64,000 nt of DNA from positions 186,001 through 250,000 of the forward strand of contig NZ_JABASY010000003.1 in assembly GCF_016107685.1 (NCBI RefSeq). Direction: 5' to 3'. The notes beneath the pieces were generated by a model, which did no database searches, was not told the DNA's origin, and saw nothing but the letters and a program-made list of their open reading frames with translations. This document shows positions 50,222-58,988 of this stretch, piece after piece. Position 1 is the first letter of the stretch, and every line of letters begins with the position of its first letter. The position numbers were made by a program, and so were the translations under genes. This stretch comes from Brevibacterium yomogidense. GTDB lineage: Bacteria; Actinomycetota; Actinomycetes; Actinomycetales; Brevibacteriaceae.

Positions 50222-52243
50222 ATGACACAGTTCCCGCCCCTTCCCGAGGACACAGCCCGGATCGACGAGGACGCCGCTCGCGGGTTCCTCGGAACGCGAG
50301 CGGACCCGATCATCCGCACCGCGTCCGGCACTGTCGTCCACGACCTCGACGCCTACGCGTTCCTCGACTCCCCCGCACCGGACACCAGTCCTGCGACACT
50401 CTGGGAGCATTCCCGTCGCGTCGCCCGCCACGGCCTCTTCGAGGTGTGCGAGGGCATCTATCAAGTCCGCGGGTTCGACCTCGCCAACCTCACACTCATC
50501 GAAGGCGCGTCCGGCGTCATCGTCCTCGACACCCTCACGTGCACGGAGACCGCTGACGCAGCACTGCAGCTGTACTTCGCCCATCGCGGCGTGCGTCCCG
50601 TCACCGGGGTCGTGCTCACTCACCCGCACGTCGACCACTTCGGCGGGACGGCGGCCGTGCTCGCACACGCCGCAGACGGCGAGGCGCCCGTCATCGCACC
50701 CGAGGGCTTCCAGCACCACGCCACGAGCGAGAACATCGTCGCCGGGCCCGCCATGCGCCGTCGGTCCGGATACATGTACGGCGCGATGCTCCCCGTCGGC
50801 CCCGACGGCCACGTGGGCTGCGGCCTGGGCCAGCGGGTGGTCCCGGGGACGACCACGCTGGTGGAGCCGACCGACGAGGTGAGGGACTCCGGCGAGACGC
50901 GGGAGATCGATGGCGTGACCCTGGAGTTCCAGCTGACGCCCGGCACCGAGGCCCCGGTGGAGATGAACGTCTTCCTCCCCCAGCGGGGGGCACTGTGCCT
51001 GGCGGAGAACGCGGTGCACACCCTCCACAACATCATCACGCTGCGCGGTGCGCAGGTGCGCGACGCGAAGAACTGGTCCGCATACCTGGACGAGACCCGC
51101 CGGATGTACGTCCCCCGCACGGATGTCGCCTTCGCGACCCATCACTGGCCCACGTGGGGTCGCGACCGGGTGGATGCGTTCCTCTCCGTGCAGCGCGACG
51201 TCTACGGGTACATGCACGATCAGACGGTGCGCCTCATGAATGACGGTCTCACGGCGGACGAGATCGCGGAGGAGCTGACCCTGCCCCCGCAGCTGGCCGC
51301 CACCGCCGTGGTCCGCGGCTTCTACGGCTCTCTCAGCCACAACGTCAAGGGCATCTACCAGTTCTACCTGGGCTGGTACGACGGCAACCCGTCGCACCTG
51401 TGGCAGCTGCCGCACCGCGATTCGTCGCGACGCTGGATCGACCTGCTGGGTGGGACGGACAAGGCGGTCGAACACGCGCAGGGGCTGCTCGACACGTACC
51501 GTGCGAGTGCCGATCCCGAGGCGGGCACCGCGGATTCCGCGACGGGCAGCGACCGTACGGCGGGTTCCGTCGACGACCTCCGCTTCGCGGCGGAGCTGCT
51601 GGACGTCTGCGTCTTCGCGGAGCCCACTCGGGAGGAGATCCGAGAGCTCCTCGCGCAGGTGCTCGAGCTCCTGGCGCACAGCTGCGAGAACGCGGTGTGG
51701 CGCAATGAGTACCTCACGGGCGCACTCGAGCTGCGCGCGCAGCACCAGCAGTCGGCCCCCGACGCGGGTCAGGCTTCGCGCGGGAAGGGCCGAGGCGGCA
51801 GTCAGCTGGGGCAGGGTCTCGCTCCGGACGAGGTCCTCGACTCCCTCGCCGTCCGCATCGACGGGCCGGCAGCTGCGGGTGCGCGGCTCAGCTTCGACCT
51901 CGTCGAGCTCGACGACTCCGGCGCCGAGGTCCGGGTCCACCACGCGCACCTTCTCAACGGAGTGCTTCGGCACCACGCGGAACCCGTCGGCGCTCCCGCA
52001 TCGGACTCGCCGGCCCCGTCGCATTCCTCAGCCGCATCGGATCTGTCAACTGCATCGGGCGCGTCGACCGTGACGGATCCCGATCCCCGGCTCACCGTCC
52101 GGCTGCGGCCGGGCCAGGCCGCGCAGCTCGTGGCCGCAGGGGTCGAGGGCTTCGACCACACGGGCGACCCTGCAGTGTGGGACCGTTTCCGTGCACTGCT
52201 GGAGACCCCGCGACGTCGCTTCCCCATCATCGAACCGCGCTGA
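50222..52243 (+). CDS. SdsA-type alkylsulfatase (metallo-beta-lactamase fold)
   Basis: Zinc hydrolase of 673 residues resembling linear primary-alkylsulfatases, which release sulfate from alkyl sulfates such as SDS. The N-terminal MBL domain has THPHVDHFGG (about 132-141), HHATSENIVAG, and the second-shell acids in CLAENAVHTLHNIITLRGAQ. An alkylsulfatase dimerisation domain follows (about 335-460, GFYGSLSHNVKGIYQFYLGW). The C-terminal SCP2-like domain includes EVLDSLAVRIDGPAA but is interrupted by a Ser/Ala/Pro-rich insert. No signal peptide, so cytosolic. GGAGGAG is 6 bases before the ATG, and TATAGA at 50194 may be a -10 box. It ends at a perfect palindromic terminator. Confidence 0.88.
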   Translation: MTQFPPLPEDTARIDEDAARGFLGTRADPIIRTASGTVVHDLDAYAFLDSPAPDTSPATLWEHSRRVARHGLFEVCEGIYQVRGFDLANLTLIEGASGVIVLDTLTCTETADAALQLYFAHRGVRPVTGVVLTHPHVDHFGGTAAVLAHAADGEAPVIAPEGFQHHATSENIVAGPAMRRRSGYMYGAMLPVGPDGHVGCGLGQRVVPGTTTLVEPTDEVRDSGETREIDGVTLEFQLTPGTEAPVEMNVFLPQRGALCLAENAVHTLHNIITLRGAQVRDAKNWSAYLDETRRMYVPRTDVAFATHHWPTWGRDRVDAFLSVQRDVYGYMHDQTVRLMNDGLTADEIAEELTLPPQLAATAVVRGFYGSLSHNVKGIYQFYLGWYDGNPSHLWQLPHRDSSRRWIDLLGGTDKAVEHAQGLLDTYRASADPEAGTADSATGSDRTAGSVDDLRFAAELLDVCVFAEPTREEIRELLAQVLELLAHSCENAVWRNEYLTGALELRAQHQQSAPDAGQASRGKGRGGSQLGQGLAPDEVLDSLAVRIDGPAAAGARLSFDLVELDDSGAEVRVHHAHLLNGVLRHHAEPVGAPASDSPAPSHSSAASDLSTASGASTVTDPDPRLTVRLRPGQAAQLVAAGVEGFDHTGDPAVWDRFRALLETPRRRFPIIEPR

Positions 52244-52296
52244 GCCGGCTCAGCGCGGTGACCCGCACACCGGGACGCAGCGTCACCTGCCGGAAC

Positions 52297-52340
52297 GCCA
52301 CGGGGCCTGGTCGGAGAATTCTCCGACCAGGCCCCGTGGC
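52297..52340. terminator. Bidirectional terminator between alkylsulfatase and oligopeptide-binding protein genes
   Basis: GCCACGGGGCCTGGTCGGAG-AA (52297-52318) is followed directly by its exact complement (52319-52340), giving a perfect 44-base palindrome centred on GAATTC. It lies between convergent genes. Confidence 0.88.
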
Positions 52341-52357
52341 TCTTCACCCGTGTCGGG

Positions 52358-53950
52358 TCAGCCCGTGACCCGCATGGTCTTCGCGACCGGCAGACCGTTG
52401 ATGACGCGCTGGCTGAAGCCTTCCGCTGTCGTGGCCTGTGCCGGGAGATCGCTCAGGGGCACGATGTGCGCCTCCTGGAAGACCGTCTCCTGCAGATCCT
52501 GATACAGGCCGCAGCGCGTGTCCTCATCCGATTCCGCCATGGCCTTGCCCAGCTGCTCCAGCAGTGCCGGGTGCGGATCACCCGTGCTGTTGCGGCCGCC
52601 GTCCTCCGTCGTCGGCCCCACGACGCGCGAGAGCCCACCGTAGACGTTGCCGGACAGGTTGATGAGGTTGATGACCGCCATATCCCATGATTCCGGCTTG
52701 GTCGCCAGTTCCGTGGCGAGGCCCGCATTGTCGACGGTGCGCAGCTCCGTGTCCGCACCGGCTTCGTTCAGCACCTGGTTGATGTAGGTGTTGCCGGCGC
52801 CCTTGCCCACGGCCTGCGTGCCGAGCTGGACCGCAGAGAGTCCGTCGAGCGCGGAAGCCGCTGCGTCCGCGTCCGGTGCGAGCAGCGCGTCCTCGTCCTC
52901 GTTCACACACGACACCGTGTCGCCGACGAAGCTCTTCGCGGGGGTCCCGAGGCCGCTCGTCGCCGCCTGCACGAACGCCTCACGGTCGATCGCCTGTGCC
53001 ACACCGCGGCGGGCATCGGTGTCAGCGAAGGGACGCCCGTCTCGCTCGTTGAAGAGGAGGAAGAGGTTGCCGGTGGAGAACCTCTCCACCCCGAACCCGT
53101 CGTCGTCCCCGAACCTGGTCATCGGTTCGCCCGTGATGGTCGCCATGTCGAGGTCGCCCGCGATGAGGCTGTTCGCGATGCTGTTGTAATCGGCGCTGAT
53201 CGTGAACTCGATGTGATCCGCCGGCTCTCCTTCAAGCGGGGTGGCGTAGTCGGGGAAGGAGAAACCGTCGTCGCGCAGCTCGAACGCGACGCTGGCACCG
53301 GGGGTGAAGTCGCCCAGTGTGTAGGCGCCGGAGAACGCGTCCGGGACGGTCCCCTCGGCGGTCCCCTCCGGGTCTTCGATGCCCGCCGGGCACACGATGC
53401 CGGTGTCCGACATCGTGAGGCCCTGCGCCATGTCCGCCCACGGGGTCTCCAGCTCGATCGTCACGGTGCCCGCCTCGTCATCCGCGCTGATGTCAGGGGT
53501 CGACGGGCCGAACACCTGGTCCTTCTGCGACGACGTCTCGACGAACGCGTCGAGGGAGTCCTTCACGACTGTCGGGGTGATCGCAGTGCCGTCCGCGCAG
53601 GTCGCCCCGTCGCGCAGGGTGAACACGCCCTTCTCCGGTGACGTCTCCCAGTCCGCTGCGAGCTCACCGGCCAGCGTGCTGTCCTCGTCCTGCGCCAGCA
53701 GCGTGGTGTAGAGCAGTCCGGTCGCCGTGGTGCCGGGCACACCGGACGACGTCATCGGGTTGAAGCTGCTGGGATCGGCGATGAGGGTGGAGCGCAGCGT
53801 CGATGCGGCAGCTCCGTCCGCGCCGCCCGCACTGCCGGCCGAACCCGTCGTGCAGGCGGACAGGACCAGTGCGAGCGCCGCGGTGCTCGCAGCTGCCGGC
53901 AGCAAGCGCCGCACGAATCCGGAGGACCGGGGACTGGTGGTTGCGGTCAT
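52358..53950 (-). CDS. Oligopeptide ABC transporter substrate-binding lipoprotein
   Basis: Family 5 solute-binding protein of 530 residues. The N-terminal signal RRLLPAAASTAALALVLSAC ends in a lipobox LSAC, so it should be a lipoprotein at the outer face of the membrane. The mature part has STLIADPSSFNPMTSSGVPG, LAADWETSPEKGVFTLRDGA and DMATITGEPMTRFGDDD, consistent with peptide- or opine-binding SBPs. ATG 53950 is preceded by AGGAG-type sequence. It is the last gene of the five-gene run permease, permease-ATPase, ATPase, serine hydrolase, binding protein. The ligand is unknown. Confidence 0.9.
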   Translation of the reverse strand: MTATTSPRSSGFVRRLLPAAASTAALALVLSACTTGSAGSAGGADGAAASTLRSTLIADPSSFNPMTSSGVPGTTATGLLYTTLLAQDEDSTLAGELAADWETSPEKGVFTLRDGATCADGTAITPTVVKDSLDAFVETSSQKDQVFGPSTPDISADDEAGTVTIELETPWADMAQGLTMSDTGIVCPAGIEDPEGTAEGTVPDAFSGAYTLGDFTPGASVAFELRDDGFSFPDYATPLEGEPADHIEFTISADYNSIANSLIAGDLDMATITGEPMTRFGDDDGFGVERFSTGNLFLLFNERDGRPFADTDARRGVAQAIDREAFVQAATSGLGTPAKSFVGDTVSCVNEDEDALLAPDADAAASALDGLSAVQLGTQAVGKGAGNTYINQVLNEAGADTELRTVDNAGLATELATKPESWDMAVINLINLSGNVYGGLSRVVGPTTEDGGRNSTGDPHPALLEQLGKAMAESDEDTRCGLYQDLQETVFQEAHIVPLSDLPAQATTAEGFSQRVINGLPVAKTMRVTG

Positions 53951-53983
53951 GATGACTCCTCGTGGTTGTGAAGGGTGTGGAGG

Positions 53984-55153
53984 TCACAGGGACTGGAGGG
54001 ACTGCGCGATGCGCGCGAGCGCCGGTTCGAACACCGGCAGCGGCAGGTCGTCCGCGACGGGATGCGCCCCGTAGAGCGCGATGACGGTGTCGCGACGTGG
54101 AGAGACGTACAGGCGCTGCCCTGAACGGCCGCGGGCCACGACCGCACCCTCCCCGTCGAGTGGCAGCCACCACGACTGGTTGAAGGCGAGGACCGGTGCA
54201 CCACCGGTGCGTTCGTCACCGGTGCCGAGCACGTCGCCCGCAGGACCGTCCGGCACGTCGAACAGACCGGCGACGAGTGATTCGGCGAGGACCTGGCGAT
54301 CACCGACCGCGCCTCCGCACCGGATCACTTCGCCGATGCGCGCCAGGTCGCCCAGGGTGCAGGCGAAGCGTCCGGACACGAGTTCACGCCCTGTGGTGTC
54401 GAGGGCGAAGTGGGCATCCTCGACTGCTCCCAGTTGGCGGTACAGCAGCGCAGAGAGCAGTTCCGCGACGGGGCGACCGGTCACACGGCGCACCACCTCT
54501 CCGAGCGCCTCGGTGTTGCCGTTCTCGTACCGGAACACCCTCCCGCTGGGATGCTCCGACTCCGCCGTCGCCAGCCGGTCCAGCAGTGTCGTGGGTCCGC
54601 TGTAGCCGGGTGGTCGCTCGACCATGCCGACTGCCGCGAAGAACGCGCGTGCTTCCATCTCCTTGTGGAACGGACGACCGCCGTAGCGGATCTCCGTGAG
54701 CATGTGCAGGCAGTGGTCGACGAGAGCATCCCCGAAACCGGTGCCCGCGAGCTCCGGGACGTAACGACTGACGGGTGCCTGCAGGTCGATCTCGCCCTGA
54801 CGGACCAGATCCATGACCAGCAGCGCGAACACGGACTTCGAGATCGACGCGGTGACGTGGAGATCGTCGGGCCGGAAGCCGTGCCGGTACCCGCTGTGGA
54901 CCGGGCGGCCGCGGTGGAGGACGAGGAGACCCGTCGCGTCGGCACTGTCGAGGAACGTGCTCAGCGGCACTTCCTTGCCGCCCACACCGGGGACCATCAG
55001 ATCGCTGAGAGAACGAAGGGGCTCGCTCTCGCCCAGGGCGAGGTCACTGGGCGCTCCCCGGCGTACGCGGCGGGTGCGCATCCGCTCCTGGTCCTCGATC
55101 ATGTGCGCGCGGATGACCGCGGGGTCGCGGAATCGCTGAGAGGCGGCAGTCAT
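53984..55153 (-). CDS. Serine beta-lactamase-family hydrolase (class C/NylB-like)
   Basis: Penicillin-binding-protein-fold hydrolase of 389 residues. The catalytic SxxK is Ser103-Ile-Ser-Lys106 in TASISKSVFALLVMD, and the YxN motif is Tyr209-Glu-Asn211 in FRYENGNTEAL. This pattern fits esterases, aminohexanoate-oligomer hydrolases and amidases more than true beta-lactamases. No signal peptide is evident, so it should act inside the cell, possibly on the imported peptide or amide. The ATG overlaps the stop of the upstream ATPase gene (ATGA), tying it to the transporter operon. In a typical dpp operon this position has no enzyme. Confidence 0.85.
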   Translation of the reverse strand: MTAASQRFRDPAVIRAHMIEDQERMRTRRVRRGAPSDLALGESEPLRSLSDLMVPGVGGKEVPLSTFLDSADATGLLVLHRGRPVHSGYRHGFRPDDLHVTASISKSVFALLVMDLVRQGEIDLQAPVSRYVPELAGTGFGDALVDHCLHMLTEIRYGGRPFHKEMEARAFFAAVGMVERPPGYSGPTTLLDRLATAESEHPSGRVFRYENGNTEALGEVVRRVTGRPVAELLSALLYRQLGAVEDAHFALDTTGRELVSGRFACTLGDLARIGEVIRCGGAVGDRQVLAESLVAGLFDVPDGPAGDVLGTGDERTGGAPVLAFNQSWWLPLDGEGAVVARGRSGQRLYVSPRRDTVIALYGAHPVADDLPLPVFEPALARIAQSLQSL

Positions 55154-55995
55154 GTCAGGCTGAATCCTTTCGCTCCTGGAACCGAGTCGAGCAGAGTGCG
55201 CGTGTACTGGTCAGCGGGATCCGCGAACACCGCATCCACCGGGCCGGTCTCGACGATGCGGCCGTGACGCATGACGATGATGTCGTCGCAGACGACCTGC
55301 GCGACCGCCAGATTGTGCGTGATGAAGAGCATCGAGTGGTCCGCGCCCTTCAGCCTCAGGTCGGCGAGGAGTCGGATGACCTCCGCCTGCACGGACACGT
55401 CGAGCGCCGATGTGATCTCGTCCGCGACGATGAGTTCCGGGCCCACCGCGAGGGCGCGCGCGATGGCGATGCGCTGACGCTGTCCCCCGGAGAATTCGTG
55501 GGGATAGCGGGATGCGAGCGACGGGTCCAGCTGGACGCGCGTCAGCACCTCCGCGATGAGATCGGTGCGTCCGCGCGCCGTGCGCCGGTTGGGCTCGAAA
55601 GCCTCGGCGAGTGTCTGACCGATCGTGCGGCGCGGGTTGAGCGACGAGTACGGGTCCTGGGGGACGTACTGGACTCGCCGGTAGAGCCTGTGTCTCTGCG
55701 CCCGACTGGGACGGCTCACATCCTCGCCGACCACCTCGAGCTCCCCCTCGTCGATCCGGTTCATGCCGACGATCGCCTTCGCGAGTGTCGACTTGCCGGA
55801 GCCGGATTCACCGACGAGACCCACGACGCGACCCCGCCGCACGTCCACGCTCACGTCTTTGAGGACGTGATGAGCTCCGAAGCTCAGGTCGAGGGACCGA
55901 GCACGGACCACCAGGTCGCGGCCGGAGTGCTCCCCCGCCGCGCCGGAGTGCTCCCCCGCTGCGGCGACGTCCATTCCATCGTGCTGCTGTGTCAT
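55150..55995 (-). CDS. Oligopeptide ABC transporter ATP-binding protein (DppF-like)
   Basis: ATPase of 281 residues with Walker [19 protein letters not shown]-loop VQYVPQDPYSSLNPRRTIGQ, signature EFSGGQRQRIAIARAL, Walker B LIVADEITSALDVSVQ and a C-terminal OppF/DppF tail motif (PADQYTRTLLDSVPG). Near the start a 21-base DNA duplication (55921-55941 and 55942-55962) encodes AAGEHSG twice. The ATG overlaps the stop of the permease-ATPase gene (ATGA). It should pair with the ATPase half of that fusion at the membrane. Confidence 0.92.
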   Translation of the reverse strand: MTQQHDGMDVAAAGEHSGAAGEHSGRDLVVRARSLDLSFGAHHVLKDVSVDVRRGRVVGLVGESGSGKSTLAKAIVGMNRIDEGELEVVGEDVSRPSRAQRHRLYRRVQYVPQDPYSSLNPRRTIGQTLAEAFEPNRRTARGRTDLIAEVLTRVQLDPSLASRYPHEFSGGQRQRIAIARALAVGPELIVADEITSALDVSVQAEVIRLLADLRLKGADHSMLFITHNLAVAQVVCDDIIVMRHGRIVETGPVDAVFADPADQYTRTLLDSVPGAKGFSLT

Positions 55996-57704
55996 GGTCG
56001 TCGGCCCTCCTGTGCTGCGCGGCCTGCGGAAGCCGTGCGCTTCCCCCGTGTCGTGTCCAGCTGCGGGACCGCGTCGAGGAGCGAACGGGTGTACGGGTGC
56101 GAGACGTCGTCTGCCGCCAGCTGTGCCGCGGTGAGCTGCTCGACGATCTCGCCGGACCGCATGACCACGACGCGGTCGCAGAGTTCACGGACCACGCCGA
56201 GGTCGTGGGAGATGAAGAGGATCGCGGTCCCCAGTCGGTCGCGCAGGGCGCGGAAGGCCTTGAGGACGCCCACCTGGACGGTGACGTCGAGCGCCGTGGT
56301 CGGTTCGTCCGCGATGAGCAGCGACGGTCGGGTGACGACGGCCGCGGCGATCATGGCCCGCTGCCGCATCCCGCCGGACAGCTGATGCGGATACTGCTTC
56401 ATCCTCAGTTCCGGCTCCGTGACGCCTACGGCCGCGAGCGCGTCCACGACCGTCGCCCGTGCGTCACGCTTCGACATCCCCATGTGGGTGCGCAGGACCT
56501 CCGTGAGCTGGGGGCCCATCGTGCGCGAAGGGTTGAAGGTCGTTCCGGGGTCCTGGTAGATGAGCGCGATCTGCCGTGCCAGGTCTGCCGGTGCCGGCGC
56601 GCCCCTCATGTTGAGAGTGCCGACCCGGAGCTCATCCGCACTCTGCCCCAGTTCCTCGGCGAGGAGACCGGCGACGGACAGTGCGGTGAGGGACTTGCCG
56701 GATCCCGATTCGCCGACGATCCCCACGATCTCCGCGCGATCGACATGCAGGTCGACGCCGTGGACGAGTTCCGTCTCCCCGCCGCTGGTGCTCACGGCCA
56801 GGTTCCGCACCCGCACGAGTGCCTCATCGCCTTCGGCAGGCACGGCGACTGCACCGCCGATGCGCGGGCGCGGAGCCCAGCGGCGCGACGATCGCGGATT
56901 CGCGTGGGCGGCCAGACCGTCGCCGATGAACATGGCGGCGACGGAGGCGATGATGATCATGACAGCAGGCCCCAGTGCCTCGATGGGCTGCGTGTAGAGC
57001 GATTCGAGGCTGTCGTTCAGCAGGGAGCCCAGGTCGTACTGCGGTGGCTGGACTCCCAGGCCGACGAAGGACAGCGCGGAGATCTCGACCAGCACCGTGG
57101 CGAAGATCGTCGTGGACAGCACCAGCAGCGGCTCCGCCATCGACGGGATCATGTGGCGGGTGGCGAGGTTCCACGATCCGACGCCCAGGAAGCGGGCGGT
57201 GAGGAAGTACTCCGCGCGCGCCGTGCGGCCCGCGAGGTTCGCGGTGACGCGGGCGAAACCGGGTATGCCGGCGATCCCCAGAGCGAGCACCGCGGTGGTC
57301 GCCCCGGGCAGCAGGATCGCCGCGATGATGAGTGCGGAGATGAGGGTGGGGAAGGCGACGGCGGTCTCGAGCAGCCGCAGCGACCATTCCCGCACCACAC
57401 GGGGCGACAGCCAGATCGCGACCCCCAGCGCCAATCCGCCCAGGACAGAGATGAAGGTTGCGAGCACCGTCATGATGAGCGTGAGGCGTGTCGCGACGAG
57501 CACGCGGGCGAAATTGTCCTGCCCGAAGTCGTTCGTCCCCAGGAGGTGCTCAGAGCTGGGAGGGAGCGCTACGGCGTCCGTGAAGCGGTAGGCGGATGCG
57601 GAGACGAGCGGCGGCGCGATGATCGCGACGAGGACCACAGCGGTCATGGCGACCACCCCGACCGTGAAGCCCGGAGTCCAGAGCGTGCGGGAGCGAGCGG
57701 ACAT
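55992..57704 (-). CDS. Fused oligopeptide ABC permease and ATPase (DppC-DppD type)
   Basis: One 570-residue frame joins an inner-membrane permease and an ATPase. Residues 1-280 have six helices and the DppC motifs TNDFGQDNFARVLVATRLTL and the EAA loop near ARFLGVGSWNLATRHMIP. From about 295 the ATPase follows with GIVGESGSGKSLTALSVAGL (Walker A), QLSGGMRQRAMIAAAVV (signature) and LLIADEPTTALDVTVQ (Walker B). Fusions of DppC with DppD are known in actinobacteria. ATG 57704 overlaps the permease stop by one base (TGATG). The fusion ensures one ATPase per permease. Confidence 0.9.
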   Translation of the reverse strand: MSARSRTLWTPGFTVGVVAMTAVVLVAIIAPPLVSASAYRFTDAVALPPSSEHLLGTNDFGQDNFARVLVATRLTLIMTVLATFISVLGGLALGVAIWLSPRVVREWSLRLLETAVAFPTLISALIIAAILLPGATTAVLALGIAGIPGFARVTANLAGRTARAEYFLTARFLGVGSWNLATRHMIPSMAEPLLVLSTTIFATVLVEISALSFVGLGVQPPQYDLGSLLNDSLESLYTQPIEALGPAVMIIIASVAAMFIGDGLAAHANPRSSRRWAPRPRIGGAVAVPAEGDEALVRVRNLAVSTSGGETELVHGVDLHVDRAEIVGIVGESGSGKSLTALSVAGLLAEELGQSADELRVGTLNMRGAPAPADLARQIALIYQDPGTTFNPSRTMGPQLTEVLRTHMGMSKRDARATVVDALAAVGVTEPELRMKQYPHQLSGGMRQRAMIAAAVVTRPSLLIADEPTTALDVTVQVGVLKAFRALRDRLGTAILFISHDLGVVRELCDRVVVMRSGEIVEQLTAAQLAADDVSHPYTRSLLDAVPQLDTTRGKRTASAGRAAQEGRRP

Positions 57705-58726
57705 CAGTGAGCCTCTCCGTCGAGGGTGCGTGGGTCGACGATCGCGAGCACGACGTCGACCACGAGGATGAGCACAGTGGCGAGGACGCCCAGCAGCAGG
57801 ATGATGCCGCGGATCACCGGGTAGTCGCGCTGGACGATCGCCTGGACGATCCCCGTGCCCAGACCGGGCCATCCGAAGACCGTCTCGACGACGACTGCGC
57901 CTCCGAGCATGCCCGCGAGGATGAGGCCGGAGAGCGTGAGTGTCGTGGTGAGCAGGTTGGGGAGCACATACCGCGAGGTGATGTGCCATGTGCTCAGGCG
58001 CCACCCCCGGGCCGTCCGCACGTAGTCCTCCTCGAAGATCGTGGCGGCCTCCCGCCTCACGATCCTCGCCAGCGCGCAGGCCGGGCCGATCATCACCGCG
58101 GCGGTGGGCAGGATGAGAGAGGGGAGAGTCGCGGCTCCGGACGCCGGCAGCCAGCCCAGCCGGATCGCGAAGATGTAGACGAGGAGCGTGGCGAGCACGT
58201 AGTTGGGGACCGCGAAGACGAAGCTCGTCAGCGCGTTGAACACGTGGTCGACCGCAGGCCTGCGTCCCCCGCGGGTGAGCAGTGCCGCCGCAGTGCCGAG
58301 CGGCACGCCGATCAGCAGAGTGATGCAGATCGCGATGAGCGCGATCTCCGCCGTGAACGGCAGACGCGAGAAGACGACGGTGCTCACCGGCACGCCGGTC
58401 GCGAAGGAGACGCCCAGGTCGAGGGTGAGGACTCCGCGGAGATACTCCGCGAACTGCACGAGCAGCGGCGCGTCGAGGCCCAGAGCCGTCCGGGTGTGCT
58501 CGATCTGCTCCAGCGTCGCGCCCTCGCCGGCGGCGACGACCGCGGGGTCGCCCGGCAGCAGCGGGACGATGAGGAACGTGATGAGCACGAGGAGAGTGAA
58601 CGACAGCAGCAGACCACCCGCACGACGCAGAGCGAAGCGCACCCACGGGTGGTGGGCCAGCCGTGATCGCCTGGGCTTCGGCCGCGGACGGGCCACTGAA
58701 GCACCTGATGCGAGGGCCAGGGCCAT
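57704..58726 (-). CDS. Oligopeptide ABC transporter permease (DppB-like)
   Basis: Inner-membrane permease of 340 residues with six helices. It has the N-terminal LLSFTLLVLITFLIVPLLPG with DPAVVAAGEGAT, and the EAA-type loop EEDYVRTARGWRLSTWHITS after helix 4, followed by GGAVVVETVFGWPGLG, as in DppB/OppB proteins. GGAGGTGTTGACC precedes the ATG at 58726; earlier in-frame ATGs at 58741 and 58801 are less likely. It is the first gene of the transporter operon. A perfect palindrome lies 77 bases upstream at 58803-58830. Confidence 0.92.
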   Translation of the reverse strand: MALALASGASVARPRPKPRRSRLAHHPWVRFALRRAGGLLLSFTLLVLITFLIVPLLPGDPAVVAAGEGATLEQIEHTRTALGLDAPLLVQFAEYLRGVLTLDLGVSFATGVPVSTVVFSRLPFTAEIALIAICITLLIGVPLGTAAALLTRGGRRPAVDHVFNALTSFVFAVPNYVLATLLVYIFAIRLGWLPASGAATLPSLILPTAAVMIGPACALARIVRREAATIFEEDYVRTARGWRLSTWHITSRYVLPNLLTTTLTLSGLILAGMLGGAVVVETVFGWPGLGTGIVQAIVQRDYPVIRGIILLLGVLATVLILVVDVVLAIVDPRTLDGEAH

Positions 58727-58802
58727 GGTCAACACCTCCATGTGTCTGATCGGCACCGGACTCCTCGCGAGGAGGACTGCTGGTTCACAGAGGTGCCGCA
58801 AA

Positions 58803-58830
58803 ACATACTGTTGCCTTCTGGACAGTATGT
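58803..58830. promoter_or_regulatory. Operator upstream of the oligopeptide transporter operon
   Basis: ACATACTGT (58803-58811) and ACAGTATGT (58822-58830) form a perfect 9-base inverted repeat with a 10-base spacer. It lies between the transporter operon and the TetR gene reading the same way, and is a strong candidate site for that TetR. No other dyad of this quality lies near either gene. Confidence 0.65.
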
Positions 58831-58923
58831 CAAGATTCAGGTCACAGGGGGCCAGGAGTCCGCGCGCGCACCTCCCGCACCGAGGCCGGAGCCTCCACGG
58901 ACACGCGCGCGGAGGACGAGACC

Positions 58924-58988
58924 GAGGCGACCAGCCCGAGGACTATGACCCGGTGGACGTGCCCGAGGCGATCGGCCCGAGGGCTATG
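58924..58988. repeat. 24-bp imperfect direct repeat at the TetR gene end
   Basis: GAGGCGACCAGCCCGAGGAC followed by TATG (58924-58947) recurs with 4 changes at 58965-58988, 41 bases later. The second copy covers the last codons and stop of the TetR gene, so the duplication has copied part of its 3' end. Confidence 0.65.

Noticed and set aside
53984-55153. A true beta-lactamase resistance gene
   Set aside because: No signal peptide, and SxxK/YxN with operon context fits an intracellular amidase or esterase.
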